Positions 52,622-64,000 of a DNA stretch of 64,000 nt are shown here, piece by piece. The stretch is from assembly GCA_002364755.1 (NCBI GenBank), contig DEZI01000005.1, positions 211,791 to 275,790 on the forward strand, read 5' to 3'. The translations under genes and the position numbers were made by a program. The stretch is from Stenotrophomonas maltophilia. GTDB lineage: Bacteria; Pseudomonadota; Gammaproteobacteria; Xanthomonadales; Xanthomonadaceae. The notes under the pieces are model-generated. The model did not search any database, had not been told where the DNA came from, and was given only the letters and a program-made list of their open reading frames with translations. Position 1 is the first letter of the stretch. Each line of letters starts with the position of its first letter.

Positions 52622-55600
52622 ATGCGTCTTTCCACGATCAAGCTGTCCGGCTTCAAGTCGTTCGTCGATCCGACCACCCTGCACCTGCCGACCAACATGA
52701 CCGGCGTGGTGGGGCCCAATGGCTGCGGCAAGTCGAACATCATCGACGCCGTGCGCTGGGTCATGGGCGAAAGCTCGGCCAGCCGCCTGCGCGGCGATTC
52801 GCTGACCGACGTGATCTTCTCCGGCTCCAACGCCCGCAAGCCGGTTTCGCAGGCCACCGTCGAGCTGATCTTCGATAATTCGGACCACACGATTTCCGGC
52901 GAGTACGCCTCGTTCAACGAAATTTCGGTCAAGCGTACCGTCAGCCGCGACGGCAGCAGCAACTATTATCTCAACGGAACCAAGTGCCGCCGCCGCGATA
53001 TCACCGATCTGTTCCTGGGCACCGGCCTGGGTCCGCGCAGCTACTCGATCATCGAGCAGGGCATGATCAGCCAGATCATCGAGGCGCGCCCGGAAGACCT
53101 GCGCGTGTACCTGGAAGAGGCCGCCGGCATTTCCAAGTACAAGGAACGCCGTAAGGAAACCGAAACCCGCATCCGCCACACCCGCGAGAACCTCGACCGG
53201 CTGGGCGACCTGCGCGACGAGATCAGCAAGCAGCTTGAGCACCTCAAGCGTCAGGCGAAGCAGGCCGAGCAGTACCAGGCGCTGCAGGAAGAGCGCCGGG
53301 TCAAGGATGCCGAGTGGAAGACCCTGGAATTCCGTGGCCTCGACGGGCGCCTGTCCAAGCTGCGCGAAGGCCTGTCGCAGGAAGAAACCAAGCTGCAGCA
53401 GCTGATCGCCGACCAGCGTGACGCCGAGGCGCGCATCGAGACCTCGCGCGTGCGCCGCGAAGAGGCCGCTGACGCGCTCAATACCGCGCAGGCTGCCGTC
53501 TACCAGGTGGGCAGCACGCTGGCCCGCGTGGAGCAGCAGATCCAGCACCAGCGTGAACTGTCGCAGCGCCTGCACAAGGCGCGCGACGAGACGCGGCAGG
53601 CACTGTCCGAGCTCGGCCAGCATATCAGCGGCGACGAAGCCAAGCTGAGGGTGTTGCGCGAAGCCGTTGACGATGCCACCCCGCAGCTGGAAGCGCTGCA
53701 GGAAGAAAACGAGATCAAGCAGGAAAGCCTGCGCGAGGCCGAAGATCGGCTGGCCAGCTGGCAGCAGCGCTGGGAACAGCACACCTCGCAGAGCTCGGAA
53801 GCCTCGCGCGCCGGCGATGTCGAGCGCACCCGCGTGGACTACCTGGACAAGCAGATCCTCGAGGCCGACCGTCGTCGCGAAGCGCTGGCCGCCGAGCGCG
53901 CCGGGCTCGACGTGGATGCGCTGGAGGAGGCTTTCGAACAACTGTTCCTGCAGCACGAAACGCAGAAGGCCGCGCTGGACGAACTCGGCGACGACGTCGA
54001 GCGCCGCAAGCAGGGCGTGACCGCCGTGCAGGAGCAGCAGCGCTCGGGTCAGAACGAGCTGGCCGAGCTGCGCAAGCAGGTCAATGGCCTGCGCGGCCGA
54101 CTGGCATCGCTGGAAACCCTCCAGCAGGCCGCACTCGGCCAGGAACAGGGCGCTGCCGTGGCGTGGCTGAAAGCCCATGGCCTGGATTCGGCGGCACGCG
54201 TGGGCGAACGCCTCGACGTCGACGCCGGCTGGGAAAATGCGGTGGAAAGCGCGCTCGGCCAGTTGATCGAAGGCGTGCTGGTGGATGATCCGGCAGGTCT
54301 GGTCGATGCATTGGGCGAGCTGGGCGATGGCCGCATCGCGCTGGTGGCCGACGATGCCGCTGAACTGAACGTGGCGCCGACCTCGCTGGCCGCACGTGTG
54401 CGCGGTCCGGTGGCGATCCGCCGCCTGCTGGCGCACCTGCACGGTGCCCGCGACCTGGCCGAAGCGAAGATGCTGCAGGGCAGCCTGCCCGACGGTGATT
54501 CGATCATCACCCAGGGCGGTGAGCGCCTGGGCCAGGGCTGGCTGCGCGTGTCGCGCTCCGGTGCCGCCCAGCAGGGCGCACTGCTGCGCGAGCGCGAGAT
54601 CAACGAACTGCGCGAGCAGATCGAACAGCTGCAGGACCGCGAGGCCGCGCTGGAAGAACAGCTGGCCGGTTTCCGTGAGCAGCTGCTGGCAGCGGAGCAG
54701 CAGCGCGAAGACGCGCAGCGCTCGCTGTACCAGGCTCACCGCGCGGTGTCCGAGCTGGCAGGGCAGCTGCAGGGCCAGCAGGGCAAGGTGGAGGCGGCGC
54801 GCACGCGTATCGATCGCATCGAAGGTGAACTGTCGCAGCTGCTGGAAACGCTGGACGTCAACCGAGAACAGGCGCGTGAGGCGCGCTCGCGACTGGAGAA
54901 CGCGGTCAGCAGCATGGGCGACCTGGAGTCGACGCGGCAGGGGCTGGAAGGCGAGCGCCGCCAGTTGACCGAGGCGCGAGATCTGGCCCGTGAAGCGGCA
55001 CGCGCGGCGCGCGAGCGTTCGCACGCATTGGCCCTGACACTGGAATCGCAGCGCGCCCAGGTGGCATCGCTGAGCCAGGCGCTGGAGCGCATGAGCACCC
55101 AGCGCAGCCAGCTGGACTCGCGCCTGGGCGAGCTGCATTCGCAGCTGGACGAGGGCGATTCGCCGGTCGAGTCGCTGCAGGTCGAGCACCAGAACGCATT
55201 GGAAGAGCGCGTGCGCGCCGACCGCGTGCTGACCGAAGCGCGCACGCTGCTTGATGGCATTGACGCCGAGCTGCGCAACTACGAACAGACCCGCCACCAG
55301 CGCGACGAACAGGCGCTGGCCCAGCGCGAGCGTATTTCCCAGCGCAAGCTCGACCAGCAGGCCTTGGTGCTAAGCGCCGAGACCCTGCAGGGCGCGGTGG
55401 AAAAGGCTGGTTTCGTGCTGCAGGACGTGCTCAACGCGCTGCCCGATGATGCGCGCCTGGGCGACTGGGAACAGGCCGTGCACCAGATCGACGGGCGCAT
55501 GCGCCGGCTGGAGCCGGTCAACCTGGCGGCCATCCACGAGTACGGCGAGGCCTCGCAGCGTTCGGACTATCTGGATGCGCAGCACACCGACCTGACCACC

Positions 55601-56125
55601 GCGCTGGAAACCCTCGAAGACGCGATCCGCAAGATCGACCGCGAGACCCGCGGCCGCTTCAAGGACACGTTCGACCGCGTCAATGCCGGCGTGCAGGCGC
55701 TGTACCCGCGCCTGTTCGGTGGCGGCCATGCCTATCTGGAACTGACGGGTGAAGACCTGCTCGACACCGGCGTGACTATCATGGCCCGGCCCCCGGGGAA
55801 GCGCGTTTCCAGTATCTCGCTGTTGTCCGGTGGCGAAAAGGCGATGACCGCGGTGGCGCTGGTGTTCGCCATCTTCCAGCTCAACCCTGCGCCGTTCTGC
55901 CTGCTGGATGAGGTGGACGCACCGCTGGATGAAGCCAATGTCGGCCGTCTGGCCAACATGGTCAAGGAGATGAGCGAGAAGGTGCAGTTTCTGTTCGTCA
56001 GCCACAACAAGGCTACGATGGAGGCGGCCCACCAGCTCTCGGGCGTCACCATGCGCGAGCCCGGCGTCAGTCGTCTGGTCAGCGTGGATCTTGAAGAAGC
56101 AGCGCGATTGGCTGGCGCTGCGTGA
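52622..56125 (+). CDS. smc: Chromosome segregation protein SMC
   Basis: A 1167-residue SMC ATPase for chromosome compaction. The head halves are [39 protein letters not shown] (Walker A 31-39) and [42 protein letters not shown] (signature and Walker B). Two long coiled coils (about 170-500 and 660-1000) flank a hinge. The start at 52622 gives the expected N-terminus. It is the first gene of a smc-zipA run (46 bases apart) and its ScpA/ScpB partners are not in the window. Confidence 0.97.
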   Translation: [1167 protein letters not shown]

Positions 56126-56171
56126 CATGCGATTCTTACTACCTGAATGGATTTGCCGGAGAACCTACTGA

Positions 56172-56909
56172 ATGACCGACACGGCACTGTTGCGCATCGG
56201 CATCCTGGCCGCCGGCCTGCTGCTGGTGGCTGCGATCTTCCTGTTTGGCCGCCCGAAGAAGAAGCCGCAGGGGCGCCGCGTGGAAAGCGCCGAACCGGCC
56301 AGCGGCGAGCGTCGCGAGCCGGTGCTGGGCGAAGACGGCGTGGCCCTGGCCGAGGGCCGCGGCGAGCCGGGCCTGGGCGACGAAGGCCAGCAGGCCGAAC
56401 TCGGCCTGGCAGATACCGATCCGGGCAGCAGCGATCTGGGCAAGCGCGCGACGCAGGACTTCGACAAGATCGTGTCGTTGTTCGTGGCCGCCCGTGCCGG
56501 TGAGCAGCTGCGTGGCGAGGACATCGTGGTGGCGGCCGAGAAGACCGGCCTGGTGTTCGGCCACATGAACGTGTTCCACCGCCTGGTGGAAGGCCATCCG
56601 GAGCGCGGCCCGATCTTCTCGATGGCCAGCATCATGAAGCCGGGCAGCTTCGACATGGCCAACATCCGCGCCACGGAAACCCCGGCCATCGCCTTCTTCC
56701 TGACCCTGCCGGCGCCGCTGACCGCGCTCGATGCCTGGGAAAAGATGCTGCCGACCGTGCAGCGCATGGCCGAGCTGCTTGACGGCGTGGTGCTGGATGA
56801 CAGTCGCAACGCGCTGGGCCGCCAGCGCATCGCGCACATCCGCGATGAGCTGCGTGCGTACGACCGCCAGCACCAAGCGCCGCCGCTGACCAAGACCCCG
56901 CGCTGGTAA
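56172..56909 (+). CDS. zipA: Cell division protein ZipA
   Basis: A 245-residue FtsZ anchor: a short N-terminus, one membrane helix (LRIGILAAGLLLVAAIFLFG, about 7-26), a basic patch KKKPQGRR, a 60-70 residue charged E/G-rich linker (shorter than E. coli, which has a P/Q-rich one) and the C-terminal FtsZ-binding domain (about 100-245, with RGEDIVVAAEKTGLVFGHMNVFHRLVEG and IMKPGSFDM). CGGAGA precedes the ATG. In xanthomonads smc-zipA-ligA is a common order, but here an opposite-strand gene lies before ligA. Confidence 0.93.
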   Translation: MTDTALLRIGILAAGLLLVAAIFLFGRPKKKPQGRRVESAEPASGERREPVLGEDGVALAEGRGEPGLGDEGQQAELGLADTDPGSSDLGKRATQDFDKIVSLFVAARAGEQLRGEDIVVAAEKTGLVFGHMNVFHRLVEGHPERGPIFSMASIMKPGSFDMANIRATETPAIAFFLTLPAPLTALDAWEKMLPTVQRMAELLDGVVLDDSRNALGRQRIAHIRDELRAYDRQHQAPPLTKTPRW

Positions 56910-56924
56910 AAGCGTTTTTCCGGT

Positions 56925-56945
56925 GTGCCGACCAACGGTCGGCAC
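56925..56945. repeat. Perfect hairpin between convergent zipA and aminotransferase
   Basis: GTGCCGACC-aac-GGTCGGCAC, 9-bp stem. It is another SMAG-type stem class (no GTAG now) and sits between two stop codons, where it may limit readthrough. Confidence 0.65.
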
Positions 56946-56959
56946 CCACCCGGATGGGC

Positions 56960-58072
56960 TTACGCCGGTACGCCGGCGACCTTCGCGAACGCCTGGCGGA
57001 ACGACGCCATTTCTTCTTCGGTACCGACGGTCACCCGCACGCGCTGCGGCCAGATCGGCCAGCTGCGGCCGATCACCACGCCGTTGTCGGCCATCGCCTT
57101 GGCGAAAGCGTTGCCATCGCGCTGCACATCCACCACGAAGCAGTTCGCCTCCGAAGGTGCGCAGCTGAAGCCGCGCTTGCCCAGCCAGGCGATGCTGGCC
57201 TGGCGCACCTTGGCATTCTGCAGCCGGCGCTGCGCGATCAGCTGCGGGTCCTGCAGGCTGGCCAGTGCGGCGGCCAGCGCCGGCACCGGCAGCGGGTTCT
57301 CGCCCAGGCTGGCCAGTTCGCGCAGGCGGTCGGGGTGGGCTGCCGCCACGCCCAGCCGCAGGCCAGCCATGCCGTACAGCTTGGAGAACGTCCGCAGCAC
57401 GATCAGGTCATCGCGCGGGGCAACCTGTGCGATCAGGCTGGGCTGATCGCTGTACTGCAGATAGGCCTCGTCCACCAGCACGCGGGTGGCGGACGGCTTG
57501 TTGGCCAGCAGCCACGCCAGCTCGGCCGGCGGGCTGATCGAGCCGGTCGGGTTGTTGGGATTGCAGACGTAGATCAGCCCGGTTGGTTGCGAATGCGCGG
57601 CTGCCGCCATCGCGCGAAGATCGTGCGCACCGTCATGGCGCAGCGGCACTTTCTGCACCTGGGCGCCGCGCGCAGCAGCCATGTCACCGAGGGTTTCGAA
57701 GGTCGGGTCGGCCACCACGAGTGCCGCCTGTGGGCCGGTCCACAACGTGGCCGCACGGTTCAGGGGCTCGCTGGAGCCGGGGTACAGGTGCACATGGTCG
57801 GCCGGGATGCCGGCGTGGGCGACGAAGGCATCGCGAACCTGTCCAGCCAGGGCGAACCGGTAGCGGCCACTGAAGGCAATGCTGTCGCGTGCAGCCTGCT
57901 GGGCGGCGGGCGAGGGACCGTAGGGGCACTCGTTGAAGTTGAGCAGAACCGGGCCGTTGGCGGGAGCCGCGGCGGGCTGCGCCTGGCCGAGGCGGGGCAG
58001 GCCGCTGCCAGCGGCGACGAGGCCGACACCGGCCAGTTGCAGGAAGTGGCGGCGGGAAGCGGGCAGGGTCAC
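56960..58072 (-). CDS. Tat-exported class I/II aminotransferase (HisC-like)
   Basis: A 370-residue fold-type I PLP enzyme most like histidinol-phosphate aminotransferase: NFNECPYGPSPAA, YVCNPNNPTGS and the PLP lysine region RTFSKLYGMAGLRLG. The start is taken at GTG 58072, giving VTLPASRRHFLQLAGVGLVAAGSGLPRLGQAQPA: a twin-arginine signal (S-R-R-x-F-L-Q) that would export the folded holoenzyme. The true HisC would be cytosolic, so this is a different protein, reaction unknown. It lies on the minus strand between zipA and ligA. Confidence 0.82.
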   Translation of the reverse strand: MTLPASRRHFLQLAGVGLVAAGSGLPRLGQAQPAAAPANGPVLLNFNECPYGPSPAAQQAARDSIAFSGRYRFALAGQVRDAFVAHAGIPADHVHLYPGSSEPLNRAATLWTGPQAALVVADPTFETLGDMAAARGAQVQKVPLRHDGAHDLRAMAAAAHSQPTGLIYVCNPNNPTGSISPPAELAWLLANKPSATRVLVDEAYLQYSDQPSLIAQVAPRDDLIVLRTFSKLYGMAGLRLGVAAAHPDRLRELASLGENPLPVPALAAALASLQDPQLIAQRRLQNAKVRQASIAWLGKRGFSCAPSEANCFVVDVQRDGNAFAKAMADNGVVIGRSWPIWPQRVRVTVGTEEEMASFRQAFAKVAGVPA

Positions 58073-58209
58073 GGGCAGGATTCCGAAGGGCAACCGCCGC
58101 ACGCTAACGCTGGTGGGAGCGGGCAGCAAGTCGGGCGGGGTGAGAGCCCCTCGGGGATCCGACCCCGAGCGGCGCGGGCATGACGAGGCCTGGCACCCGG
58201 GCGCGGTAG

Positions 58210-60708
<2,499 letters not shown>

Positions 60709-60760
60709 TGACCCCGCCGGGCGCCATGCGCGCCCGGCCTGATGCACGAGAGGACACCCG

Positions 60761-61246
60761 ATGCAGACCGCCCCGCTGGATTTCCGCCTGGCCACCCGCG
60801 CCGATGAGGACGTGCTGATCGCGTTGATGCGCGAGTTCTACGCCGAGGACAAGATCGAATTCGATGACGCACGCGTACGCCGCGGCGTCGATGCGCTGCT
60901 GGCCGACCCGCGCAACGGCGAAGTGCTGCTGTGGCTGGATGAGGCGGGCGAGGTCTGCGGCTACGCGGTGATCGCGATGGGCTTCAGCCTGGAGCAGGGC
61001 GGTCACTTCGTGCTGCTGGACGAGCTGTATCTGGCGCACCGCGCGCGCGGCCGCGGCCGTGGCAAGCAGGCGCTGGCCACCTGCGAACAGCGTGCGCGCG
61101 GGCGCGGTGTCAGCCGCATGCGCCTGGAGGTGAATCACCACAACGAGCTGGCGCGGCGCCTGTACCTGGCCAGCGGCTACATCGATGACACCCGCGATCT
61201 GCTGACCCTGCCGCTGGACCATCCGCGCCCGGAGGGCATTCTGTGA
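60761..61246 (+). CDS. GNAT-family N-acetyltransferase
   Basis: A 161-residue acetyltransferase: LATRADEDVLIALMREFY, the beta-strand GYAVIAMGFSLEQGGHFVLLDELYLAHRARGRGRGKQALATCEQRAR with the acetyl-CoA R-x-x-G-x-G/K loop, and LEVNHHNELARRLYLASGY. Substrate unknown. GAGAGGA precedes the ATG. It overlaps the epmA start by four bases (GTGA), so the two are coupled, which may mean a protein-modification link. Confidence 0.9.
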   Translation: MQTAPLDFRLATRADEDVLIALMREFYAEDKIEFDDARVRRGVDALLADPRNGEVLLWLDEAGEVCGYAVIAMGFSLEQGGHFVLLDELYLAHRARGRGRGKQALATCEQRARGRGVSRMRLEVNHHNELARRLYLASGYIDDTRDLLTLPLDHPRPEGIL

Positions 61247-62199
61247 GCGAGGCCATGATGCGCGCGCTGCAGCAGCGTGCCGCGCTCAACGCGCTGCTGC
61301 GCCGCTTCTTTGCCGAGCGGGACGTGCTGGAAGTGGAGACGCCGATCCTGTCGATGGCTGGCAACACCGAGCCGAACATCGACAGTTTCCATACCGATTT
61401 CAGTGGTCACGTCGATGCCGGTGGCCGCCGCCGCTGGCTGCGCACCTCGCCGGAATTTCCGCTCAAGCGCCTGCTCGCCGCCGGCGTGGGCGACTGCTAC
61501 GAGCTCGGCCGGGTGTTCCGCAACGGCGAGGCCGGTGGTCGCCACAATCCCGAGTTCACCATGCTGGAGTGGTACCGCGTCGGTTGGGATCACCATCGCC
61601 TGATGCAGGAAACCGCCGAGCTGGTGCGCGAAGCGCTGGCGCTGGTCGGGCGCACGGCGACCCTGCGCGTGCTCAGCTACCGCGAGCTGTTCCAGCAGCA
61701 CGCCGGCGTCGATCCGTTCGATGCGGACGAAGCGGCGTTGCGCGCGGCGCTGGGTGAGGTTCACATCGACCCGGTCGGCCTGACCCGCGATGACTGGCTG
61801 GACCTGCTGATGACCCATCGCATCCAACCGCACTTCGATGACGCGGTCATGACCGTGGTGCATGACTGGCCGGCCAGCCAGGCCGCGCTGGCACGCGTCC
61901 GCGCGGGCACGCCACCGCTGGCCGAGCGCTTCGAGTTGTACCTGGGTGCGGTCGAGCTTGCCAACGGCTATCACGAGCTGAACGATGCCGGCGAACAGCG
62001 TGCGCGCTTCGAGCGCGACCAGCAGCGCCGGCACGAACGCGGCCAGGTGCAGCCTGCGCTGGATGAGGCACTGCTGTCCGCATTGCCTGCCATGCCGGCC
62101 TGTGCAGGGGTGGCGGTCGGCGTGGATCGCCTGCTGATGGCGATGAACCGCACGGCACGCATCGCCGATGTCCTTGCGTTTGATTTCGCCCACGCCTGA
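61243..62199 (+). CDS. epmA: Elongation factor P lysine-lysyl transferase
   Basis: A 318-residue lysyl-tRNA synthetase paralogue (GenX/PoxA) that attaches beta-lysine to EF-P for translation of polyproline motifs. It contains FFAERDVLEVETPILSMAGNTEPNIDSFHTDF, the class II motif FRNGEAGGRHNPEFTMLEWYR and GVAVGVDRLLMAMNRTARIADVLAFDF. The start is GTG, six bases after GGAGGG; ATG codons four codons later are possible. No anticodon domain, as expected. EF-P and EpmB are elsewhere. Confidence 0.95.
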   Translation: MSEAMMRALQQRAALNALLRRFFAERDVLEVETPILSMAGNTEPNIDSFHTDFSGHVDAGGRRRWLRTSPEFPLKRLLAAGVGDCYELGRVFRNGEAGGRHNPEFTMLEWYRVGWDHHRLMQETAELVREALALVGRTATLRVLSYRELFQQHAGVDPFDADEAALRAALGEVHIDPVGLTRDDWLDLLMTHRIQPHFDDAVMTVVHDWPASQAALARVRAGTPPLAERFELYLGAVELANGYHELNDAGEQRARFERDQQRRHERGQVQPALDEALLSALPAMPACAGVAVGVDRLLMAMNRTARIADVLAFDFAHA

Positions 62200-62331
62200 G
62201 GAACCGCGCGCGATCTGCGCCTGAACAAAAACAGCGTGTTTCGCGCTTGATTCAGCAAGCACGATGATGGTCTTATCACGCCTGATGCAGGACACTGGCA
62301 TCGTGGTTCATCCGCTCCGTTGGGGAATGCT

Positions 62332-63072
62332 TTGGTCAAGTGGTTTGCGGTCGTCGCGGCACCGGTCTACTCCATGGCGGTATGGGGCGGCCTGCTGCCG
62401 TCGTCGGCGTCTGCCCAGGCGGCGGGCTACGAAGGCGAAGTGGTGACCTGCGAATCGCGCGACATGGGCTGGGTGCACTGCGATATCGACGTCAGCAACG
62501 GCGTCGACCTGGTGCGCCAGCTGTCCAGCAATGCCTGCATCCGTGGCAGCGAGTGGGGTACCGACCGCAGTGGCGTGTGGGTGACCCTGGGCTGCCGTGC
62601 CGAGTTCCGTGCGCGCGGCGCCGAAGGTACCGCCAGCTCCGCCGCTGCCGGCGAAGGCAGGAGCAGGCACCTGGTGCGCCGCGTGGTGCGCTGCGAATCC
62701 AACGGCCGCCCGCAGAGCTGCCCGGTGCGGCTGGATGGCGCGCCGGTGCGATTGCTCCGCCAGCTTTCGGTGCTGCCGTGCCGCGAAGGGCAGGGCTGGG
62801 GCTACAAGCGCAATGAAGTCTGGACCAGCCGGGGCTGCCAGGGCGATTTCGAAGTGGCCGACGATGCCGGTCGCTTCGTCGACGTGGCCCGCAAGCTGAC
62901 CTGCGAATCCAAGTCCAAGCGGCGGCGCTTCTGCGGCGCCACCATTTCCACCGAGGCCAAGGTCATCAAGCAGCTCTCCGGCACAGCCTGCGAGGAAGGC
63001 AGGACCTGGGGCTGGAGCCGCAACGGCATCTGGGTGGACGGCGGCTGCCGCGCCGATTTCTCGGTGAATTGA
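62332..63072 (+). CDS. Exported triple-DUF3011 protein
   Basis: A 246-residue protein if it starts at TTG 62332, five bases after GGGGA; the upstream TTG at 62320 is in frame. The signal ends about SASAQA (30). Three DUF3011 repeats follow (about 36-95, 115-172 and 188-245), each with CES, one more C, a C before xxxWG, and GC, making 12 cysteines and likely six disulfides. Function unknown; DUF3011 proteins are periplasmic or secreted. It stands alone with no operon partner. Confidence 0.75.
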   Translation: MVKWFAVVAAPVYSMAVWGGLLPSSASAQAAGYEGEVVTCESRDMGWVHCDIDVSNGVDLVRQLSSNACIRGSEWGTDRSGVWVTLGCRAEFRARGAEGTASSAAAGEGRSRHLVRRVVRCESNGRPQSCPVRLDGAPVRLLRQLSVLPCREGQGWGYKRNEVWTSRGCQGDFEVADDAGRFVDVARKLTCESKSKRRRFCGATISTEAKVIKQLSGTACEEGRTWGWSRNGIWVDGGCRADFSVN

Positions 63073-63107
63073 GCCCGGGCAGGCTCCAACCACGCGGGGC
63101 GTGGCCC

Positions 63108-63122
63108 TACAATGGGCCCATG
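63108..63122 (+). promoter_or_regulatory. mtnA -10 and leaderless start
   Basis: TACAAT at 63108-63113 lies six bases before the ATG at 63120, so transcription probably starts at the A of the start codon. No ribosome-binding site is possible in a leaderless message. Confidence 0.6.
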
Positions 63123-64000
63123 AACACAGCCACCGACCTCGACTACGCCCGCTACGATCACATCCGCCCGATCCTGTGGACCGGCGATGCCCTGCAACTG
63201 CTCGACCAGCGGAAGCTGCCGTTCGTTGTCGAACACGTGGTCTGCCGTGACAGCGACGACGTCGCCGCCGCCATCCACGCGCTGACCGTGCGCGGTGCGC
63301 CGGCCATCGGCATCGCCGCCGCCTGGGGCGTGGTGCTGGCCGCACGCGAGGTCCAGGCCGCCGATGGCGCGCATGCCCTGCAGCAGCTCGAACCGGCCCT
63401 GCAGCGGCTGAACGCCTCGCGCCCGACCGCGGTGAACCTGGCCTGGGCGCTGGCACGCATGCGCCGTTGCCTGAGCGCCGCCGATGCCGACTGGAAGGCG
63501 CTGCTGGAAGCCGAAGCCCAGGCCATCGCCGAGGAAGACCTGGCCGCCAACCGCCACATGGGCGCGCTGGGTGCGGGCCTGATCGACGCCGGCAGCGGCG
63601 TGCTGACCCATTGCAACACCGGCTCGCTGGCCACTGCCGGCTTCGGTACCGCACTGGGCGTGATCCGTGCCGGTATGGCCCAGCACCGCATCGCCCGCGT
63701 CTTTGCCGGTGAAACCCGGCCGTGGCTGCAGGGCGCACGCCTGACCGTGTGGGAGCTGCAGCAGGACGGCATCGACGCCACCCTGATCGCCGATTCCGCC
63801 GCCTCGCACCTGATGAAGACCGGTGCGGTGCAGTGGGTGATCGTCGGTGCCGACCGCATCTGCGCCAACGGCGATACCGCCAACAAGATCGGCACCTACC
63901 AGCTGGCCATCGCCGCCCGGCACCACGGGGTGAAGTTCATGGTCGTGGCCCCGTCCTCGACGGTGGACATGGACACCTTGGACGGCAGCCAGATCGAGAT
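63120..64000 (+). CDS. mtnA: Methylthioribose-1-phosphate isomerase, C-terminus cut by window edge
   Basis: Isomerises methylthioribose-1-phosphate to methylthioribulose-1-phosphate in methionine salvage. The first 293 of about 355 residues are present: [35 protein letters not shown], the eIF2B-like [19 protein letters not shown], the catalytic cysteine in [20 protein letters not shown] and the aspartate in [22 protein letters not shown]. Continues beyond the right edge. It links to the methionine cycle served by the split MetH at 20-24 kb, but the two are distant. Confidence 0.95.
   Translation, partial: MNTATDLDYARYDHIRPILWTGDALQLLDQRKLPFVVEHVVCRDSDDVAAAIHALTVRGAPAIGIAAAWGVVLAAREVQAADGAHALQQLEPALQRLNASRPTAVNLAWALARMRRCLSAADADWKALLEAEAQAIAEEDLAANRHMGALGAGLIDAGSGVLTHCNTGSLATAGFGTALGVIRAGMAQHRIARVFAGETRPWLQGARLTVWELQQDGIDATLIADSAASHLMKTGAVQWVIVGADRICANGDTANKIGTYQLAIAARHHGVKFMVVAPSSTVDMDTLDGSQIE

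Noticed and set aside
52526..55297. 923-codon open frame antisense to smc
   Set aside because: Shadow of the smc coiled coil; Leu/Gln/Ala repeats mirror the heptads on the coding strand.

Overview
The window is high-GC DNA (roughly two thirds G+C) from a gammaproteobacterium of the Xanthomonadaceae, most likely Stenotrophomonas of the S. maltophilia complex. The evidence is the many short palindromes beginning with GTAG (SMAG/REP elements typical of S. maltophilia), the protein sequences (Xanthomonadaceae-type long LigA, split methionine synthase, large NAD-dependent glutamate dehydrogenase, kynurenine pathway genes) and an xanthomonad-type YtrA operator. It is a core-chromosome region: no phage, integrase, intact IS, CRISPR array, rRNA or tRNA gene was found.

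Layout. 1-4.0 kb: sucA and the start of sucB (TCA cycle), minus strand. 4.0-6.4 kb: an acetyltransferase coupled to a RoxA/YcfD-type ribosomal oxygenase. 6.4-7.1 kb: gene-free repeat region holding two inverted copies of a structured element, a SMAG pair and the purB terminator. 7.1-10.1 kb: purB and fumC. 10.2-14.8 kb: a seven-gene minus-strand unit (small membrane protein, YtrA-type GntR repressor, ABC ATPase, permease, beta-helix DUF4097 protein, two lipoproteins) behind a promoter overlapped by a GGTG-N16-CACC operator. 15.2-19.1 kb: glutathione peroxidase, Mip-like FKBP isomerase, ugd, slyX, DUF2058. 19.2-25.2 kb: an MFS transporter, then an ArsR-methyltransferase regulator leading a methionine synthase that is split into two genes. 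25.3-27.0 kb: acyl-CoA dehydrogenase and a small membrane protein among SMAG clusters. 27.2-32.3 kb: tetR, membrane fusion protein and RND pump, without an outer-membrane channel gene. 32.6-37.6 kb: the 1658-residue NAD-glutamate dehydrogenase. 37.8-39.5 kb: NAD kinase and a 5'-nucleotidase. 39.5-40.0 kb: a 58-bp tandem SMAG minisatellite. 40.0-50.5 kb: a long minus-strand series with asnS, PaiB-like protein, carbonic anhydrase, haaO, kynU, kmo, sbcB, DUF2461, aldo/keto reductase and DUF2939. 50.6-52.4 kb: IscA-type carrier and rpsF-rpsR-rplI. 52.6-60.7 kb: smc, zipA and ligA, with a Tat-signal aminotransferase on the opposite strand between zipA and ligA. 60.8-64 kb: GNAT, epmA, a triple-DUF3011 secreted protein and the start of mtnA.

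Genes that plausibly work together: sucA/sucB, fumC and NAD-GDH in central carbon flow; haaO/kynU/kmo (tryptophan to quinolinate, hence NAD), with NAD kinase nearby; the ArsR-methyltransferase/MetH pair and MtnA in methionine and S-adenosylmethionine recycling; the ytr-like unit in envelope stress. No wholly new system can be proved from sequence alone. The best leads are the ytr-like operon with its exact operator and beta-helix partner, the ArsR-controlled split metH with a 28-bp palindrome, the paired structured elements at 6.55-7.0 kb, the Tat-exported aminotransferase, and the extra helix-hairpin-helix module in LigA.
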